From: CADEDH01 sp050330635
GTDB lineage: Bacteria; Actinomycetota; Acidimicrobiia; Acidimicrobiales; SZUA-35
Direction of reading: 5' to 3'
NCBI GenBank assembly: GCA_050330635.1
Contig: JBHJNQ010000026.1
Span: 1 to 64,000, forward strand
DNA length: 64,000 nucleotides
Shown: piece after piece, positions 18,131 to 26,704 of the stretch
Layout: each line of letters begins with the position of its first letter
Numbering within the stretch: the first letter of the stretch is position 1
The notes under the pieces: model-generated
The model's database searches: none
What the model saw: only the letters and a program-made list of their open reading frames with translations
Told to the model about the DNA's origin: nothing
Program-made: the position numbers and the translations under genes

Positions 18131-19057
18131 ATGGTGAGCGTCATCCCCGAGCAGCCCGGCGTCGTCGTCGTCACCGAGCTCGACACCCCGCTGGCCGAGA
18201 CGGCGAGGGCCGTGTTCCGCCGTGCCCTACCCATCGATCTGCGGGACGACCGGTTCGACGCCTGGCCATCGGCCGATGTCCGCACCGGTGCTCCCGGGCC
18301 GGTCGTCGCCGCCGTCGCCCGGGCCGCGACCGGGCCGATCGCCGTCGTGTGGGCCCGACCGGCCCACGACGTGCTCTCGCTCGACGCCCTCGTCGCCGCC
18401 GACGCCACCACCCCCGCCGACGTGCTCGATCGCCTGTACCTGGCCGCGGTCGACGCCGCGCCCCCGGCGGAAAGGATCGACTGGTGGGGCCGTCCGGCGC
18501 TGGACGCCCACGCCGACGTGGCGGCCCGGCGGGGGCTGGTCGAGCACCGGTCCCTGCATCAGATGCGATGCCGGCTCCCCGTCGAGGTGGAGCCGTTGCC
18601 GACCCGTCCGTTCGACCCCGAGACCGACATCGACGCCCTGCTGGCCGTCAACAACCGGGCCTTCGCCTTCCACCCCGATCAGGGCGATCTCTCGGCCGCC
18701 GACCTCCGGGCGGCCATCGCCGAGCCGTGGTTCCGGGCCGACGGGATCCGCCTCCACGAGCGCGAGGGCCGGCTGGCCGGCTTCTGTTGGACGAAGATCC
18801 ACCCCGCCCGGGTCGAGGACGGCGAGCGGAGCAGCGAGCTGGGGGAGATCTACGTCATCGGGATCGACCCCGATTTCCACGGCCAGGGTCTCGGCGCGCC
18901 GATGACGGCCGCCGGCCTGCGATGGATGAGCGACCATGGCCAGTCGACCGGCATGCTCTACGTCGAGGCCGACAACGTGCCCGCCATCAAGACGTACGAG
19001 CGGCTCGGGTTCACCGTGGTCCGGACCGACCGGGCGTGGACCACGGAAACACCATGA
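18131..19057 (+). CDS. mshD: Mycothiol synthase
   Basis: MshD acetylates Cys-GlcN-Ins with acetyl-CoA to finish mycothiol, the actinobacterial low-molecular-weight thiol. The 308-residue protein is a tandem GNAT. The N-terminal domain is degenerate; the C-terminal domain carries VNNRAFAFHPDQGDLS, EPWFRADGIRL, GFCWTKIHPA, the acetyl-CoA loop GEIYVIGIDPDFHGQGLG, and MLYVEADNVPAIKTYERLGF. The segment LHQMRCRLP between domains is also typical. Starts at 18128, 18131 and 18134 are equivalent; ATG is given. A TAGACT at 18121-18126 may be its -10. The stop overlaps rlmN (ATGA). Confidence 0.93.
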   Translation: MVSVIPEQPGVVVVTELDTPLAETARAVFRRALPIDLRDDRFDAWPSADVRTGAPGPVVAAVARAATGPIAVVWARPAHDVLSLDALVAADATTPADVLDRLYLAAVDAAPPAERIDWWGRPALDAHADVAARRGLVEHRSLHQMRCRLPVEVEPLPTRPFDPETDIDALLAVNNRAFAFHPDQGDLSAADLRAAIAEPWFRADGIRLHEREGRLAGFCWTKIHPARVEDGERSSELGEIYVIGIDPDFHGQGLGAPMTAAGLRWMSDHGQSTGMLYVEADNVPAIKTYERLGFTVVRTDRAWTTETP

Positions 19058-20160
19058 GCGGTTCGAACCCTCACGACGGCACCTTCCTTCCTACCTCGCC
19101 GTGGTCGCTCGACCGGGCGGCGTGGGCCGAGGTCCTGGCCGACGAACCCCGGTTCCGCCTCGACCAGGTGTGGCAGGGCCTGCACCGCGACGGCACCTCA
19201 CCGGGCGAGCTGACGACCCTCCCGACCGCTCTCCGCCGACGCCTGTCCGAGCGGTTCCGCCCGGCCCTGACGATGGCGACCGAACGCCGGGCCGCCGACG
19301 ACAGCACTGTCAAGTGGCTGTGGGCCCTGCCCGACGGGGCCGCCATCGAAACCGTCCTCATGCACTACGACGACCGTTCGACGGTGTGCGTGTCGAGCCA
19401 GGCCGGCTGTGCCATGGGCTGCGGCTTCTGCGCCACGGGCCAGGGCGGCTACGACCGGAACCTCGAGGTGGGTGAGATCGTCGAGCAGGTCGTGGCGGCC
19501 CGGTCGGCCGCCGGCGCCCGGCGGCTGTCGAACGTCGTCTTCATGGGGATGGGCGAGCCGTTCGCCAACTACGACCGGCTCCTGGCCGCCCTCCACCGGA
19601 TCGTCGACGATCTCGGCATCGGGGCCCGTCACGTCACCGTGTCGACGATCGGGCTCGTTCCCCAGATCCTGCGCTTCGCCGAGGAGGGCCTCCAGGTCGG
19701 CTTGGCGGTGTCGCTCCATGGTGCCAACGACGAGCTCCGGAGCGAGCTGATCCCGATCAACCGGCGCCATCCCCTCGACGAGCTACTCGCCGCCTGCCAG
19801 CTCTACCGGGAGCGCACTGGGCGACGGGTCTCGTTCGAGTGGGCCATGATCGACGGGGTCAACGACGGCGACCACGACGCCGACCAGCTCGCCGCCGCCG
19901 CCCGGTCGGCCCGGGCTCACGTCAACCTCATCCCCCTCAACCCGACCCCGGGCTGGCCCATGACCGGCACGCCCCGGCGACGGGTGATGGCATTCGCCGA
20001 CCGGCTCCGGGCCGCCGGCGTCGCCACCTCCGTGCGGGCCAACCGGGGTACCGACATCGATGCGGCCTGCGGTCAACTGAGCGCCAGCCACACCGTGGCG
20101 GACGGTGCCGGGTCGCCCGTTGCCATCGCCATCGAGCGCCCCCGGACGACGAAGCGCTGA
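19054..20160 (+). CDS. rlmN: 23S rRNA (A2503-C2)/tRNA A37 radical-SAM methyltransferase
   Basis: RlmN methylates carbon 2 of A2503 in 23S rRNA by a radical-SAM mechanism. The 368-residue protein has the iron-sulfur motif C119-x3-C123-x2-C126 in QAGCAMGCGFCATG, VVFMGMGEPFANYD, STIGLVP, LAVSLHGAND, and PLNPTPGWP. The methyl-carrying Cys lies in RGTDIDAACGQL near the C-terminus. No resistance-type (Cfr) features stood out. Translationally coupled to mshD through an ATGA overlap. Confidence 0.95.
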   Translation: MSGSNPHDGTFLPTSPWSLDRAAWAEVLADEPRFRLDQVWQGLHRDGTSPGELTTLPTALRRRLSERFRPALTMATERRAADDSTVKWLWALPDGAAIETVLMHYDDRSTVCVSSQAGCAMGCGFCATGQGGYDRNLEVGEIVEQVVAARSAAGARRLSNVVFMGMGEPFANYDRLLAALHRIVDDLGIGARHVTVSTIGLVPQILRFAEEGLQVGLAVSLHGANDELRSELIPINRRHPLDELLAACQLYRERTGRRVSFEWAMIDGVNDGDHDADQLAAAARSARAHVNLIPLNPTPGWPMTGTPRRRVMAFADRLRAAGVATSVRANRGTDIDAACGQLSASHTVADGAGSPVAIAIERPRTTKR

Positions 20161-20192
20161 GCGCGGCGCGCATACCGTCGCTCGTCGGTCCA

Positions 20193-20198
20193 TACTGT
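20193..20198 (+). promoter_or_regulatory. Candidate -10 element (TACTGT) for a leaderless transcript
   Basis: TACTGT ends eight bases before the ATG at 20207 and matches TAnnnT. This predicts initiation at or beside the start codon. No Shine-Dalgarno is present between them. Confidence 0.35.
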
Positions 20199-20206
20199 TG
20201 GACGCT

Positions 20207-20563
20207 ATGACTCGATGGTTCAACCCGTCCCATCCCCAGACGCTGCAGGCGGCCGTCATCCTCGGCTACTTCTCGGCCGTGTTCGGGCTGCTGAACTCAG
20301 GCAGCGCCCTGTTCCTGATGTTGTTCATCGCCGTTGGGGTCGGGGCCTTCGGTTCGGCCAACAACAAGCGATGGGGCTATGTGCTACTGACGGTGGCGGC
20401 GGTCGCCATCGCCCTGTTCTGGCTCGTGGTGTTCGTCACCTCGATCGGCCAGCCGATCGAGTTCACGCTGCTCCGTCTCAACGGCACGATCTTCCCCACC
20501 GCCCTGGCCGTGGCCGTTCTCCACCCCCACACGCGGGAGTACCAGAAGGTGTGGTTCGAGTAG
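20207..20563 (+). CDS. Small four-helix membrane protein
   Basis: This 118-residue integral membrane protein has four hydrophobic segments: AAVILGYFSAVFGLL, ALFLMLFIAVGVGAF, YVLLTVAAVAIALFWLVVF and a C-terminal TIFPTALAVAVLH. Only short loops separate them. The end HTREYQKVWFE is polar. I recognise no catalytic motif; it could be a small accessory membrane protein. The ATG at 20207 directly precedes the first hydrophobic stretch. Confidence 0.75.
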   Translation: MTRWFNPSHPQTLQAAVILGYFSAVFGLLNSGSALFLMLFIAVGVGAFGSANNKRWGYVLLTVAAVAIALFWLVVFVTSIGQPIEFTLLRLNGTIFPTALAVAVLHPHTREYQKVWFE

Positions 20564-20564
20564 G

Positions 20565-22088
20565 TTGCGCCCTCCTGCCCGCCGGTGGCGGGTCGCCGCG
20601 GTCCTGCTCGTCGTCGCCACCGTGGCTGGGGCGTGCAGCTCGTCACCGGCCGGCGTGGCCAGCTCGAACGGCACCGAGGGACGGACCGACGGAGCCACCG
20701 CCACGGGAGCGGCCGACCGTGGGGGAGCCGCCGGCGATGACGCCGCCCCGACGGACGAAACCGGTGCCGGCGCCGACGGACCGCCGCCGGCGGTGTGGAC
20801 CGGCTGTGGCACCGGGTTCGAGTGCGCCACCGTGGCCGTCCCCCTCGACCACGACGATCCCGGCGGTCCCGGCATCGACATCGCCCTCGTGCGGGTGCCG
20901 GCCAGCGGCGGGTCCGAGGGCTCGATCTTCGTCAACCCCGGCGGGCCCGGCGCGTCCGGGGTCGACTACGTCAGGGGTGGCTTCGTTTTCGACGACGAGA
21001 CGATGTCGCGCTTCGATCTGGTCGGCTTCGACCCGCGCGGCATCGGCCAGAGCACACCGCTGACGTGCACGATCGACCGCTCCGCCGGTCCCCTGCCCGA
21101 CCTCTCACCCGACGACGAGGCGGAGAGGGCGGCCCTCGACGAGGCGGCCGAGCGGTCGGCCGACGACTGCGGGGCCAGCGACGGCGAACTGCTGGCCCAT
21201 CTCGACACCGACACCGTCGCCCGTGATCTCGACCTTCTCCGTCAGGCCGTCGGCGACGACGTCCTCCACTACTACGGCTTCAGCTTCGGGACCCTCATCG
21301 GCCAGGTCTACGCCGAGCGGTTTCCCGAGCGGGTCGGACACCTGGTCCTCGACGGCGTGGTCGACCCCAGCGCCACCCTGCCCGACCTGTTGCGCCAGCA
21401 GTCGGTGGCGTTCGAGGAGGCCTTCGAGATACTCGACGCAGCCTGCGACACCGAGCTGACGTGCCCCGTCGGTGGTGTGGTCGGCGCCTATGACGAGCTG
21501 CTGACCACGCTCGAGAACGACGGGCCCCGGGGCGAGGTCGGGCCGACCGAGTTCATCGGGGCCACCCTGATCACCCTGTACGACGACCAGCTGTGGCCGG
21601 TGTACGTGACCGCCCTCGAGGATGCGTTGACCGGTGACTTCGCGCTGATCGAGCTGCTGTCGGAGGCCTTCGACTCGATCAGCTTCGCTGCCTACGCCGC
21701 CGTCGGGTGCACCGACAGCCCCCGTCCGGAGGGGCCCGAGGCCTGGGACCGGTTCGTCGACGAGACGGTGGCCGTGGCCCCCCGCTTCGGGGCGTGGGTG
21801 GCGAACGAGCTGCGGACGTGTGCCTTCTGGCCGGTGCCGGCCGGGCCGGCCCGGGGCCCGATCACCGCCCCCGGATCAGCCCCCATCCTCGTTATCGGCA
21901 ACACCAACGATCCGGCGACCCCGCTGGTCAACGCCGAGATCGTGGCCGGCCAGCTCGACAACGGCCACCTCGTGGTGGTGGAGGCCGACTCCCACACCGC
22001 CTACGGCGTCAGCGTGTGCGTGCAGGAGATCGTGGCCGCCTACTTCGTCGACGACGAGGTACCGCCGTCACCCACCCACTGCTCGTGA
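20565..22088 (+). CDS. Exported alpha/beta hydrolase, tripeptidyl-aminopeptidase (TAP) type
   Basis: The 507-residue protein starts with TTG one base after the previous stop, and has a lipoprotein signal ending VAGAC (Cys24). A Gly/Ala/Thr/Asp-rich linker (to ~residue 75) precedes the hydrolase. The fold shows VAVPLDHDDPGG, IFVNPGGPGASG, FDPRGIGQST, the nucleophile elbow GFSFGT (Ser240), then the TAP-like C-terminal domain with acid GNTNDPATP and base DSHTAYG. Related actinobacterial proteins are secreted aminopeptidases or ester hydrolases. The paired Cys in WTGCGTGFECATV may form a disulfide. Confidence 0.85.
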   Translation: MRPPARRWRVAAVLLVVATVAGACSSSPAGVASSNGTEGRTDGATATGAADRGGAAGDDAAPTDETGAGADGPPPAVWTGCGTGFECATVAVPLDHDDPGGPGIDIALVRVPASGGSEGSIFVNPGGPGASGVDYVRGGFVFDDETMSRFDLVGFDPRGIGQSTPLTCTIDRSAGPLPDLSPDDEAERAALDEAAERSADDCGASDGELLAHLDTDTVARDLDLLRQAVGDDVLHYYGFSFGTLIGQVYAERFPERVGHLVLDGVVDPSATLPDLLRQQSVAFEEAFEILDAACDTELTCPVGGVVGAYDELLTTLENDGPRGEVGPTEFIGATLITLYDDQLWPVYVTALEDALTGDFALIELLSEAFDSISFAAYAAVGCTDSPRPEGPEAWDRFVDETVAVAPRFGAWVANELRTCAFWPVPAGPARGPITAPGSAPILVIGNTNDPATPLVNAEIVAGQLDNGHLVVVEADSHTAYGVSVCVQEIVAAYFVDDEVPPSPTHCS

Positions 22089-22172
22089 CCGCCGGGGCGG
22101 TCCGGGCCGCCGTCGCCACACCGGTGGGCGGTGAGCGGTAGCCCGGTTGGCCCCGACCGGCCCGGCGATCAC

Positions 22173-22178
22173 TAGTGT
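22173..22178 (+). promoter_or_regulatory. menG: Candidate -10 element (TAGTGT) for a leaderless transcript
   Basis: TAGTGT lies exactly seven bases before the ATG of menG, the spacing expected if transcription starts on the A of the start codon. No Shine-Dalgarno is visible. A clear -35 was not found. Confidence 0.4.
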
Positions 22179-22185
22179 CGAGCCG

Positions 22186-22884
22186 ATGTCCACCATGCCT
22201 CGGGACCACCTCCCGGAAGGAGCGGAGAAGCGGCGGGCCGTCCGCTCGATGTTCGACGCCATCGCCCCCCGCTACGACCTGGTCAACCGGCTCCTGACGC
22301 TGCGGATGGACGTCGGATGGCGTCGGACGACCCTGGGCCGGCTCGAGCTGGCCCCGGAGGCCCTGGTGCTCGACCTGGCGTGCGGGACCGGCGACTTCTG
22401 CGTCGAGCTGGAGAAGGCCGGTCACCGTCCGATCGGGATCGATCTGTCCCTCGGCATGCTGGAGGCCGCCCGGACCACGGCACCGCTGGTGCAGGGCGAC
22501 CTGCTCGAGCTGCCGCTCGCCGACGGTTCGGCCGATGCCGCGGTGTGCGGGTTCGCCCTCCGTAACCTCGTGGCCCTGGAGCCGTTCTTCGCCGAGCTGC
22601 ACCGGGTCGTCCGCCCCGGCGGGCGCATCGGACTCCTCGACGTGTCACGACCCGACAACCGCATACTGCGGGCCGGCCACGGCGTCTACTTCAACCGCGT
22701 CGTGCCCCTCCTCGGTGGCTTGCTCTCCGATCGGTCGGCCTACGCCTACCTCCCCCGCTCGGTCTCTTACCTGCCCGAGCCCGTGGAGCTGATGGCTCGC
22801 CTCGAGGGGGTCGGCTTCGTCGACGTCGACCGGCGCCAGCTGTCGACGGGGATCACCCAGCTCCTCATCGCCACCAGGGCCTGA
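22186..22884 (+). CDS. menG: Demethylmenaquinone methyltransferase
   Basis: MenG/UbiE performs the last step of menaquinone synthesis with SAM. The 232-residue protein shows MFDAIAPRYDLVNRLLTL near the N-terminus, SAM motif I VLDLACGTGD (residues 61-70), GIDLSLGMLEAAR, the family signature VCGFALRNL, and SDRSAYAYLPRSV near the end. The ATG at 22186 is chosen over an upstream TTG because the family begins close to this residue and a -10 element precedes it. No other quinone genes are in the window. Confidence 0.93.
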   Translation: MSTMPRDHLPEGAEKRRAVRSMFDAIAPRYDLVNRLLTLRMDVGWRRTTLGRLELAPEALVLDLACGTGDFCVELEKAGHRPIGIDLSLGMLEAARTTAPLVQGDLLELPLADGSADAAVCGFALRNLVALEPFFAELHRVVRPGGRIGLLDVSRPDNRILRAGHGVYFNRVVPLLGGLLSDRSAYAYLPRSVSYLPEPVELMARLEGVGFVDVDRRQLSTGITQLLIATRA

Positions 22885-22936
22885 GCCGTCGGCGGGGGTC
22901 GCCTCAGGACCGTGCCGGCGGTGCCGATGGAGGGGG

Positions 22937-24229
22937 GTGACCGATGCCGAGCTGTTCGATGGCGCCGACATCGGCGCCGACAGCGGGCGTCCCGCGGGCC
23001 GACCGGCCCGCTACGACCGGCGCCGGGCCACGGCCCGCGCCGTCTCGATCATCGTGCCCACCTACAACGAAGCCGAGAACCTGCCGGTGCTGCTCGAGTG
23101 CGTGGCTGTGGTCATGGCGGACTTCGACTACGAGGTGATCGTCGTCGACGACGACTCGCCCGACCGGACGTGGCGCATCGCCGAGGACCTGGCCGGCGTC
23201 GATCCGCGGATCCGGGTGGTGCGGCGCCTCCATCGCCGGGGCCTCTCCTCGGCCGTGCTCGACGGTATGAGCGTGGCCGACGGCCGAGTGCTGGCCGTCA
23301 TCGACGCCGACCTGCAACACGACGAGGCTGTGCTCCCCGATCTCGTGTCACCCCTACTCGACGGAGAGGCCGACCTCGTCCTCGGCACCCGGGCCACGGG
23401 AGGGGGCAGCTACGGCGCCTTCGGCCCGGGACGACGGGTCGTCTCGTGGGGTGCGACCCAGCTCGCCCGCCAGCTCCTGGGAGTGACGGCCAGCGACCCG
23501 ATGAGCGGCTTCTTCGCCATCAGCCGGGAACGCTTTGCCGAGGTCGGTCCGGCGGTCAACCCCCGGGGTTTCAAGATCCTGCTCGAGTTCCTGGCCCGGG
23601 GGTCCCGTCCGGTCGTGGCCGAGGTCGGCTACACGTTCCGCAACCGGACGCAGGGGGAGACGAAGCTGTCGCCCCGGGTCATGGTGGCCTTCCTCCTCGC
23701 CGTCGTCGATCTGGTGACCACCAGCGCCGGGATGCTCGGCTTCCGACGCTACGGGGCCGTGGCCCTGACCGGATTATGCCTGCGCCTGTCGTTCGGTTCG
23801 ATCCTGGGGCTCACGACCGCCCCGACGGCGGCCAGGGTGGCGGCGGTGGAGTTGGCCATCCTCGTCGAGTTCGCCCTCCATGAGCGGTTCAGCGTCGCCC
23901 CCCGACCCGGGCCCCGACCACCCCGCCTGCTGCCCCTCATGGCCTTCCATCTCGTAGCGCTCCACGGGATCCTGGCCATCGACGGTCTCGGCGTCGTCAT
24001 CGCCACCCTTCTGGCCGACATCTCTGGACCCGGTGAGCTCGTCATCGCCGTGGTCATGGCCACCGTCGGCGTCATGATCACGATCACCATGGCGTTCGTG
24101 GTGGCCGCCACCGCCATCTGGCCCGGCAGGATGGCCCGGCGGACCCTGGAGGACGGGCCGACCTGGCCATCCGCCACCGGCAGCGGAGCTGTGGACGGGG
24201 TCGTGCCCCCAGTCAGTTCAGGCCGCTGA
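22937..24229 (+). CDS. Polyprenol-phosphate sugar transferase (GT2, DPM1-like) fused to a GtrA-like membrane domain
   Basis: The 430-residue protein has two parts. Residues ~35-260 are a GT-A family 2 domain like dolichol/polyprenol-phosphate mannosyltransferase: SIIVPTYNEAENLP, IVVDDDSPDRTW, VIDADLQHD (the DxD), SDPMSGFFAI and GFKILLEFLARG. Residues ~265-400 hold about four membrane helices (ending VMITITMAFVVAATAIW) resembling GtrA. It should make a lipid-linked sugar, mannose by analogy, at the inner leaflet. Starts with GTG at 22937. Its last 17 bases overlap the 3' end of the convergent phosphatase gene. Confidence 0.87.
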   Translation: MTDAELFDGADIGADSGRPAGRPARYDRRRATARAVSIIVPTYNEAENLPVLLECVAVVMADFDYEVIVVDDDSPDRTWRIAEDLAGVDPRIRVVRRLHRRGLSSAVLDGMSVADGRVLAVIDADLQHDEAVLPDLVSPLLDGEADLVLGTRATGGGSYGAFGPGRRVVSWGATQLARQLLGVTASDPMSGFFAISRERFAEVGPAVNPRGFKILLEFLARGSRPVVAEVGYTFRNRTQGETKLSPRVMVAFLLAVVDLVTTSAGMLGFRRYGAVALTGLCLRLSFGSILGLTTAPTAARVAAVELAILVEFALHERFSVAPRPGPRPPRLLPLMAFHLVALHGILAIDGLGVVIATLLADISGPGELVIAVVMATVGVMITITMAFVVAATAIWPGRMARRTLEDGPTWPSATGSGAVDGVVPPVSSGR

Positions 24230-24749
24230 CCACCACGTCGACCAGCTCAGCCAGCTCGGCCACGACCCGGCGGTAGTCCTTCAGCTTCCGGTTGTAGGGA
24301 TCGTCGACGTCCCACCGGCTCGACAGGTACGACGTGGGGTCGCGCTCCCGGTTCACCATCTCGACGAACGACTCGAGCTCGAGGGGGCCGGAGCGGCGGA
24401 GCCGATCGGCCGCCTCCTTGAGGGGCATGATCTTGGTGAAGCTGGTCCGGTCGAGGAGGGTGGCGTTGCGGACGTGCTCACCCTCCATGGTCAGAACGAG
24501 GTCGGCCGCACCCAGGCTGGCCGTGTCGAGCTGGTAGCTCTGGTGGCGGGTGACGTCGATCTCCCATTCGGCCAGGGTCTGGACGAGGAGGTCAGGGCAC
24601 CGCCGGCCCGCCTCCAGAAACCCGGCCGACCGGAAGAGCATGCGGTCCTCGCCGTGACGGTGACGGGCCAGGGCCTCGGCCGACGGCGAACGGCAGATGT
24701 TCGCCGTGCAGACGAAGAGCAACCGCCTCGGCAGGGGGCGAAGTGTCAA
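24213..24749 (-). CDS. Low-molecular-weight protein-tyrosine phosphatase (Wzb-like)
   Basis: The 178-residue enzyme has the catalytic P-loop CTANICRS with Cys14 and Arg20, and the general-acid Asp in DVDDPYNRK near the C-terminus. It would remove phosphate from the tyrosine kinases of the polysaccharide region (26705, 39637), as Wzb does for Wzc. The start is a TTG overlapping the stop of the priming transferase by four bases (TTGA), so the two are coupled. The long RRSGPLELESFVEM insertion before the acid loop makes it longer than the usual ~150 residues. Its 3' end overlaps the glycosyltransferase gene at 22937 tail to tail. Confidence 0.88.
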   Translation of the reverse strand: MTLRPLPRRLLFVCTANICRSPSAEALARHRHGEDRMLFRSAGFLEAGRRCPDLLVQTLAEWEIDVTRHQSYQLDTASLGAADLVLTMEGEHVRNATLLDRTSFTKIMPLKEAADRLRRSGPLELESFVEMVNRERDPTSYLSSRWDVDDPYNRKLKDYRRVVAELAELVDVVVSGLN

Positions 24750-25444
24750 CTCCCGCGACGCAGGAACGGGATGAGGACGGTCCGCAACAGGATCCTGAGG
24801 TCGCCGGCGAACGTGACGTTGGCCACGTAGGCCAGGTCGAGGTGCAGGCCGGCGGAGATGCGGTTGCCCGAGCGGAGCGGTGACACCTGGAAGCTACCGG
24901 TGAGGCCGGGCCGGGTGAGGTGCCGGGGATGCGAGGCGAAGCCCTCCTGCCGGGCCACCACGACCAGCTCGGGGCGGGGCCCGACCAGGCTCATGTCGCC
25001 CCGCAGGATGTTGAACAGCTGGGGCAGCTCGTCGAGGCTGGTCGACCGCAGGAGGCGGCCGTACGGCGTGTGCCGGGGATCGTTCCTGCTCTTGTGGCTC
25101 GACCGCCGCTCGGGACCGATGTAGGGGGTCGGGGATGACGCCACCCGGCGGTCGCGGAGCATGGACCGGAACTTGAAGATCGTGAACGTCTCGCCGTTCC
25201 GCCCGATGCGCTGTTGGCGGTAGATGACACCCCCCGGTCCGAGGGCGAACGGGATCGACAGCGCCACGGCCAGCAGTACCGGCGACAGCGCCACGATGGC
25301 CACAGTCGCCAGGACCACGTCGAGCGGGCGCTTGACGTACCGGCCGTAACCCGATTCCCTCGGGACCACGAAGACGGGTGCCGCAGGCCGCCTCGGGAAG
25401 TCGAGGGCAGCGAGCTGCAGATGATCACTTGTGAGGTTTGTCAC
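24746..25444 (-). CDS. Priming phosphoglycosyl transferase, short form
   Basis: The 232-residue monotopic bacterial sugar transferase starts polysaccharide assembly by moving a sugar-phosphate to undecaprenyl phosphate. One membrane-associated hydrophobic segment (LDVVLATVAIVALSPVLLAV) is followed by the catalytic domain: IYRQQRIGRNGE, FTIFKFRSM, STSLDELPQLFNIL and MSLVGPRPE. It lacks the four-helix N-terminal module found in the second copy at 41540. GTG start at 25444. Followed by the overlapping phosphatase gene. Confidence 0.9.
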   Translation of the reverse strand: MTNLTSDHLQLAALDFPRRPAAPVFVVPRESGYGRYVKRPLDVVLATVAIVALSPVLLAVALSIPFALGPGGVIYRQQRIGRNGETFTIFKFRSMLRDRRVASSPTPYIGPERRSSHKSRNDPRHTPYGRLLRSTSLDELPQLFNILRGDMSLVGPRPELVVVARQEGFASHPRHLTRPGLTGSFQVSPLRSGNRISAGLHLDLAYVANVTFAGDLRILLRTVLIPFLRRGS

Positions 25445-25573
25445 TGGTCGTCGTCGACCTCCAGCCCCATAGCGGCGTCACCGTAGTCCAGCGCGTTGCG
25501 CTACCGACACATACCGAAGGTGGGTAAAACACCCGGTTGTGAGCGTTGCGATTCGCCGCTAGGCGGTGGATTC

Positions 25574-26575
25574 TTGACTGTTTCCGGGCCCGATGCGCCC
25601 CCCTCCACCGCTCGCTCCCGGCCGTGGCAGGTCACCGTGGGCATACTCACCTATCGTCGACGGGAAGGGTTACCCACGACGGTGCGATCGGTGGCGGCGG
25701 TCGTCGACCGCTCTGCGTCGCCGCCCGTGTGGCAACTCCGTGAGCTCCTGATCGTCGACAACGACCCGGACGGCTCGGCCCAGGGGGCGGCCGTCGACCT
25801 GGCGGCCGAGATCGATGTGCCGGTCCGCTACATCCACGAGGCCACCCCCGGCCTGGCTGCGGCCCGGAACCGGGCGCTCGACGAGGCCGACGGTGACGTG
25901 CTCGTGTTCATCGACGACGACGAGGAGGCCGAGCCCGGCTGGCCCGACGGCCTGCTCGGGATCATGGACACGTCGGGGGCCGCTCTGGTGGGCGGGCCCG
26001 TCCGCACCCGTTTCGCCCAGCCACCGCCGTCCTGGGTGGTCGAGGGTCGGTTCTTCGAGCGGCCCGAGCCGGCGGACGGGTCGACTCAGGCCTGGCTCCG
26101 CTCCGGCAACCTGGCCGTCGACCTGGCCGCGGTGCGGGCCGCTGACCTGCGGTTCTCCCCGGCGTTCGCCCACACCGGGGGCGAAGACGTCGACTTCACC
26201 CGCCGGGCGGCTGCCGCCGGACTCGACCTGCGGTGGAGCGCCACGGCGGCGGTGACCGAGACCGTGCCCCCCGACCGGGCCCGGTTGCGATGGGTGACGG
26301 CCAGGGAGCGGCGTTCCACCGCCAGCTGGGTCCGGGTCGAGCTGGCCCTCGACCCCCGGCGACGTCGTCGGGCCCTCGTGACGGTCCGGGCCATGGTGCG
26401 AGCGGCCCAGGCGATGGCGGTGGCCACGGGCGGGATACTCGGGCGGCGGCGCCACCGGATCGCCAGCGCCGCCGTGCTCGCCAGCCGGGCGCTGGGAGCG
26501 ATCGACGGGCTCCGCGACCGCCGGCTCGACGGCTACGGCCCGGCGGCGAGCCAGGACGGTGACCAGCAAGGATGA
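25574..26575 (+). CDS. Glycosyltransferase family 2
   Basis: The 333-residue inverting GT-A enzyme has VTVGILTYRRREGL, IVDNDPDGS, ATPGLAAARNRALDEA, and a DxD-type site VFIDDDEEAEPGW. The late segment AFAHTGGEDVDFTRRA carries the acidic catalytic pair of the family. The frame is open from 25496, but between 25496 and 25574 only about half of codons end in G or C, against about 90% afterwards. The TTG at 25574 (MTVSGPD) is therefore preferred. No membrane helix. It is divergent from the priming transferase; the sugar is unknown. Confidence 0.85.
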   Translation: MTVSGPDAPPSTARSRPWQVTVGILTYRRREGLPTTVRSVAAVVDRSASPPVWQLRELLIVDNDPDGSAQGAAVDLAAEIDVPVRYIHEATPGLAAARNRALDEADGDVLVFIDDDEEAEPGWPDGLLGIMDTSGAALVGGPVRTRFAQPPPSWVVEGRFFERPEPADGSTQAWLRSGNLAVDLAAVRAADLRFSPAFAHTGGEDVDFTRRAAAAGLDLRWSATAAVTETVPPDRARLRWVTARERRSTASWVRVELALDPRRRRRALVTVRAMVRAAQAMAVATGGILGRRRHRIASAAVLASRALGAIDGLRDRRLDGYGPAASQDGDQQG

Positions 26576-26704
26576 ACAAGGAGGGCGGCCCCGGCGGCGA
26601 TGGGGGCCGGCGCGATGGTTGACGGCGGAGCCCTCCGGCGACGGGCTACGATTCTGGTTTGATCCGCCGCAACAAGTCGCTCCTCCGAAAGGGGCAACGC
26701 CCAC

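Noticed and set aside
25496..25573. Upstream extension of the GT2 gene at 25574
   Set aside because: Only about half the codons end in G or C and the residues do not belong to the GT2 fold, so it is treated as promoter/leader.
26619..26652. TTGACG and TACGAT as a promoter of the Wzc-like gene
   Set aside because: The 22-base spacing is too long for a standard promoter; not listed as a feature.
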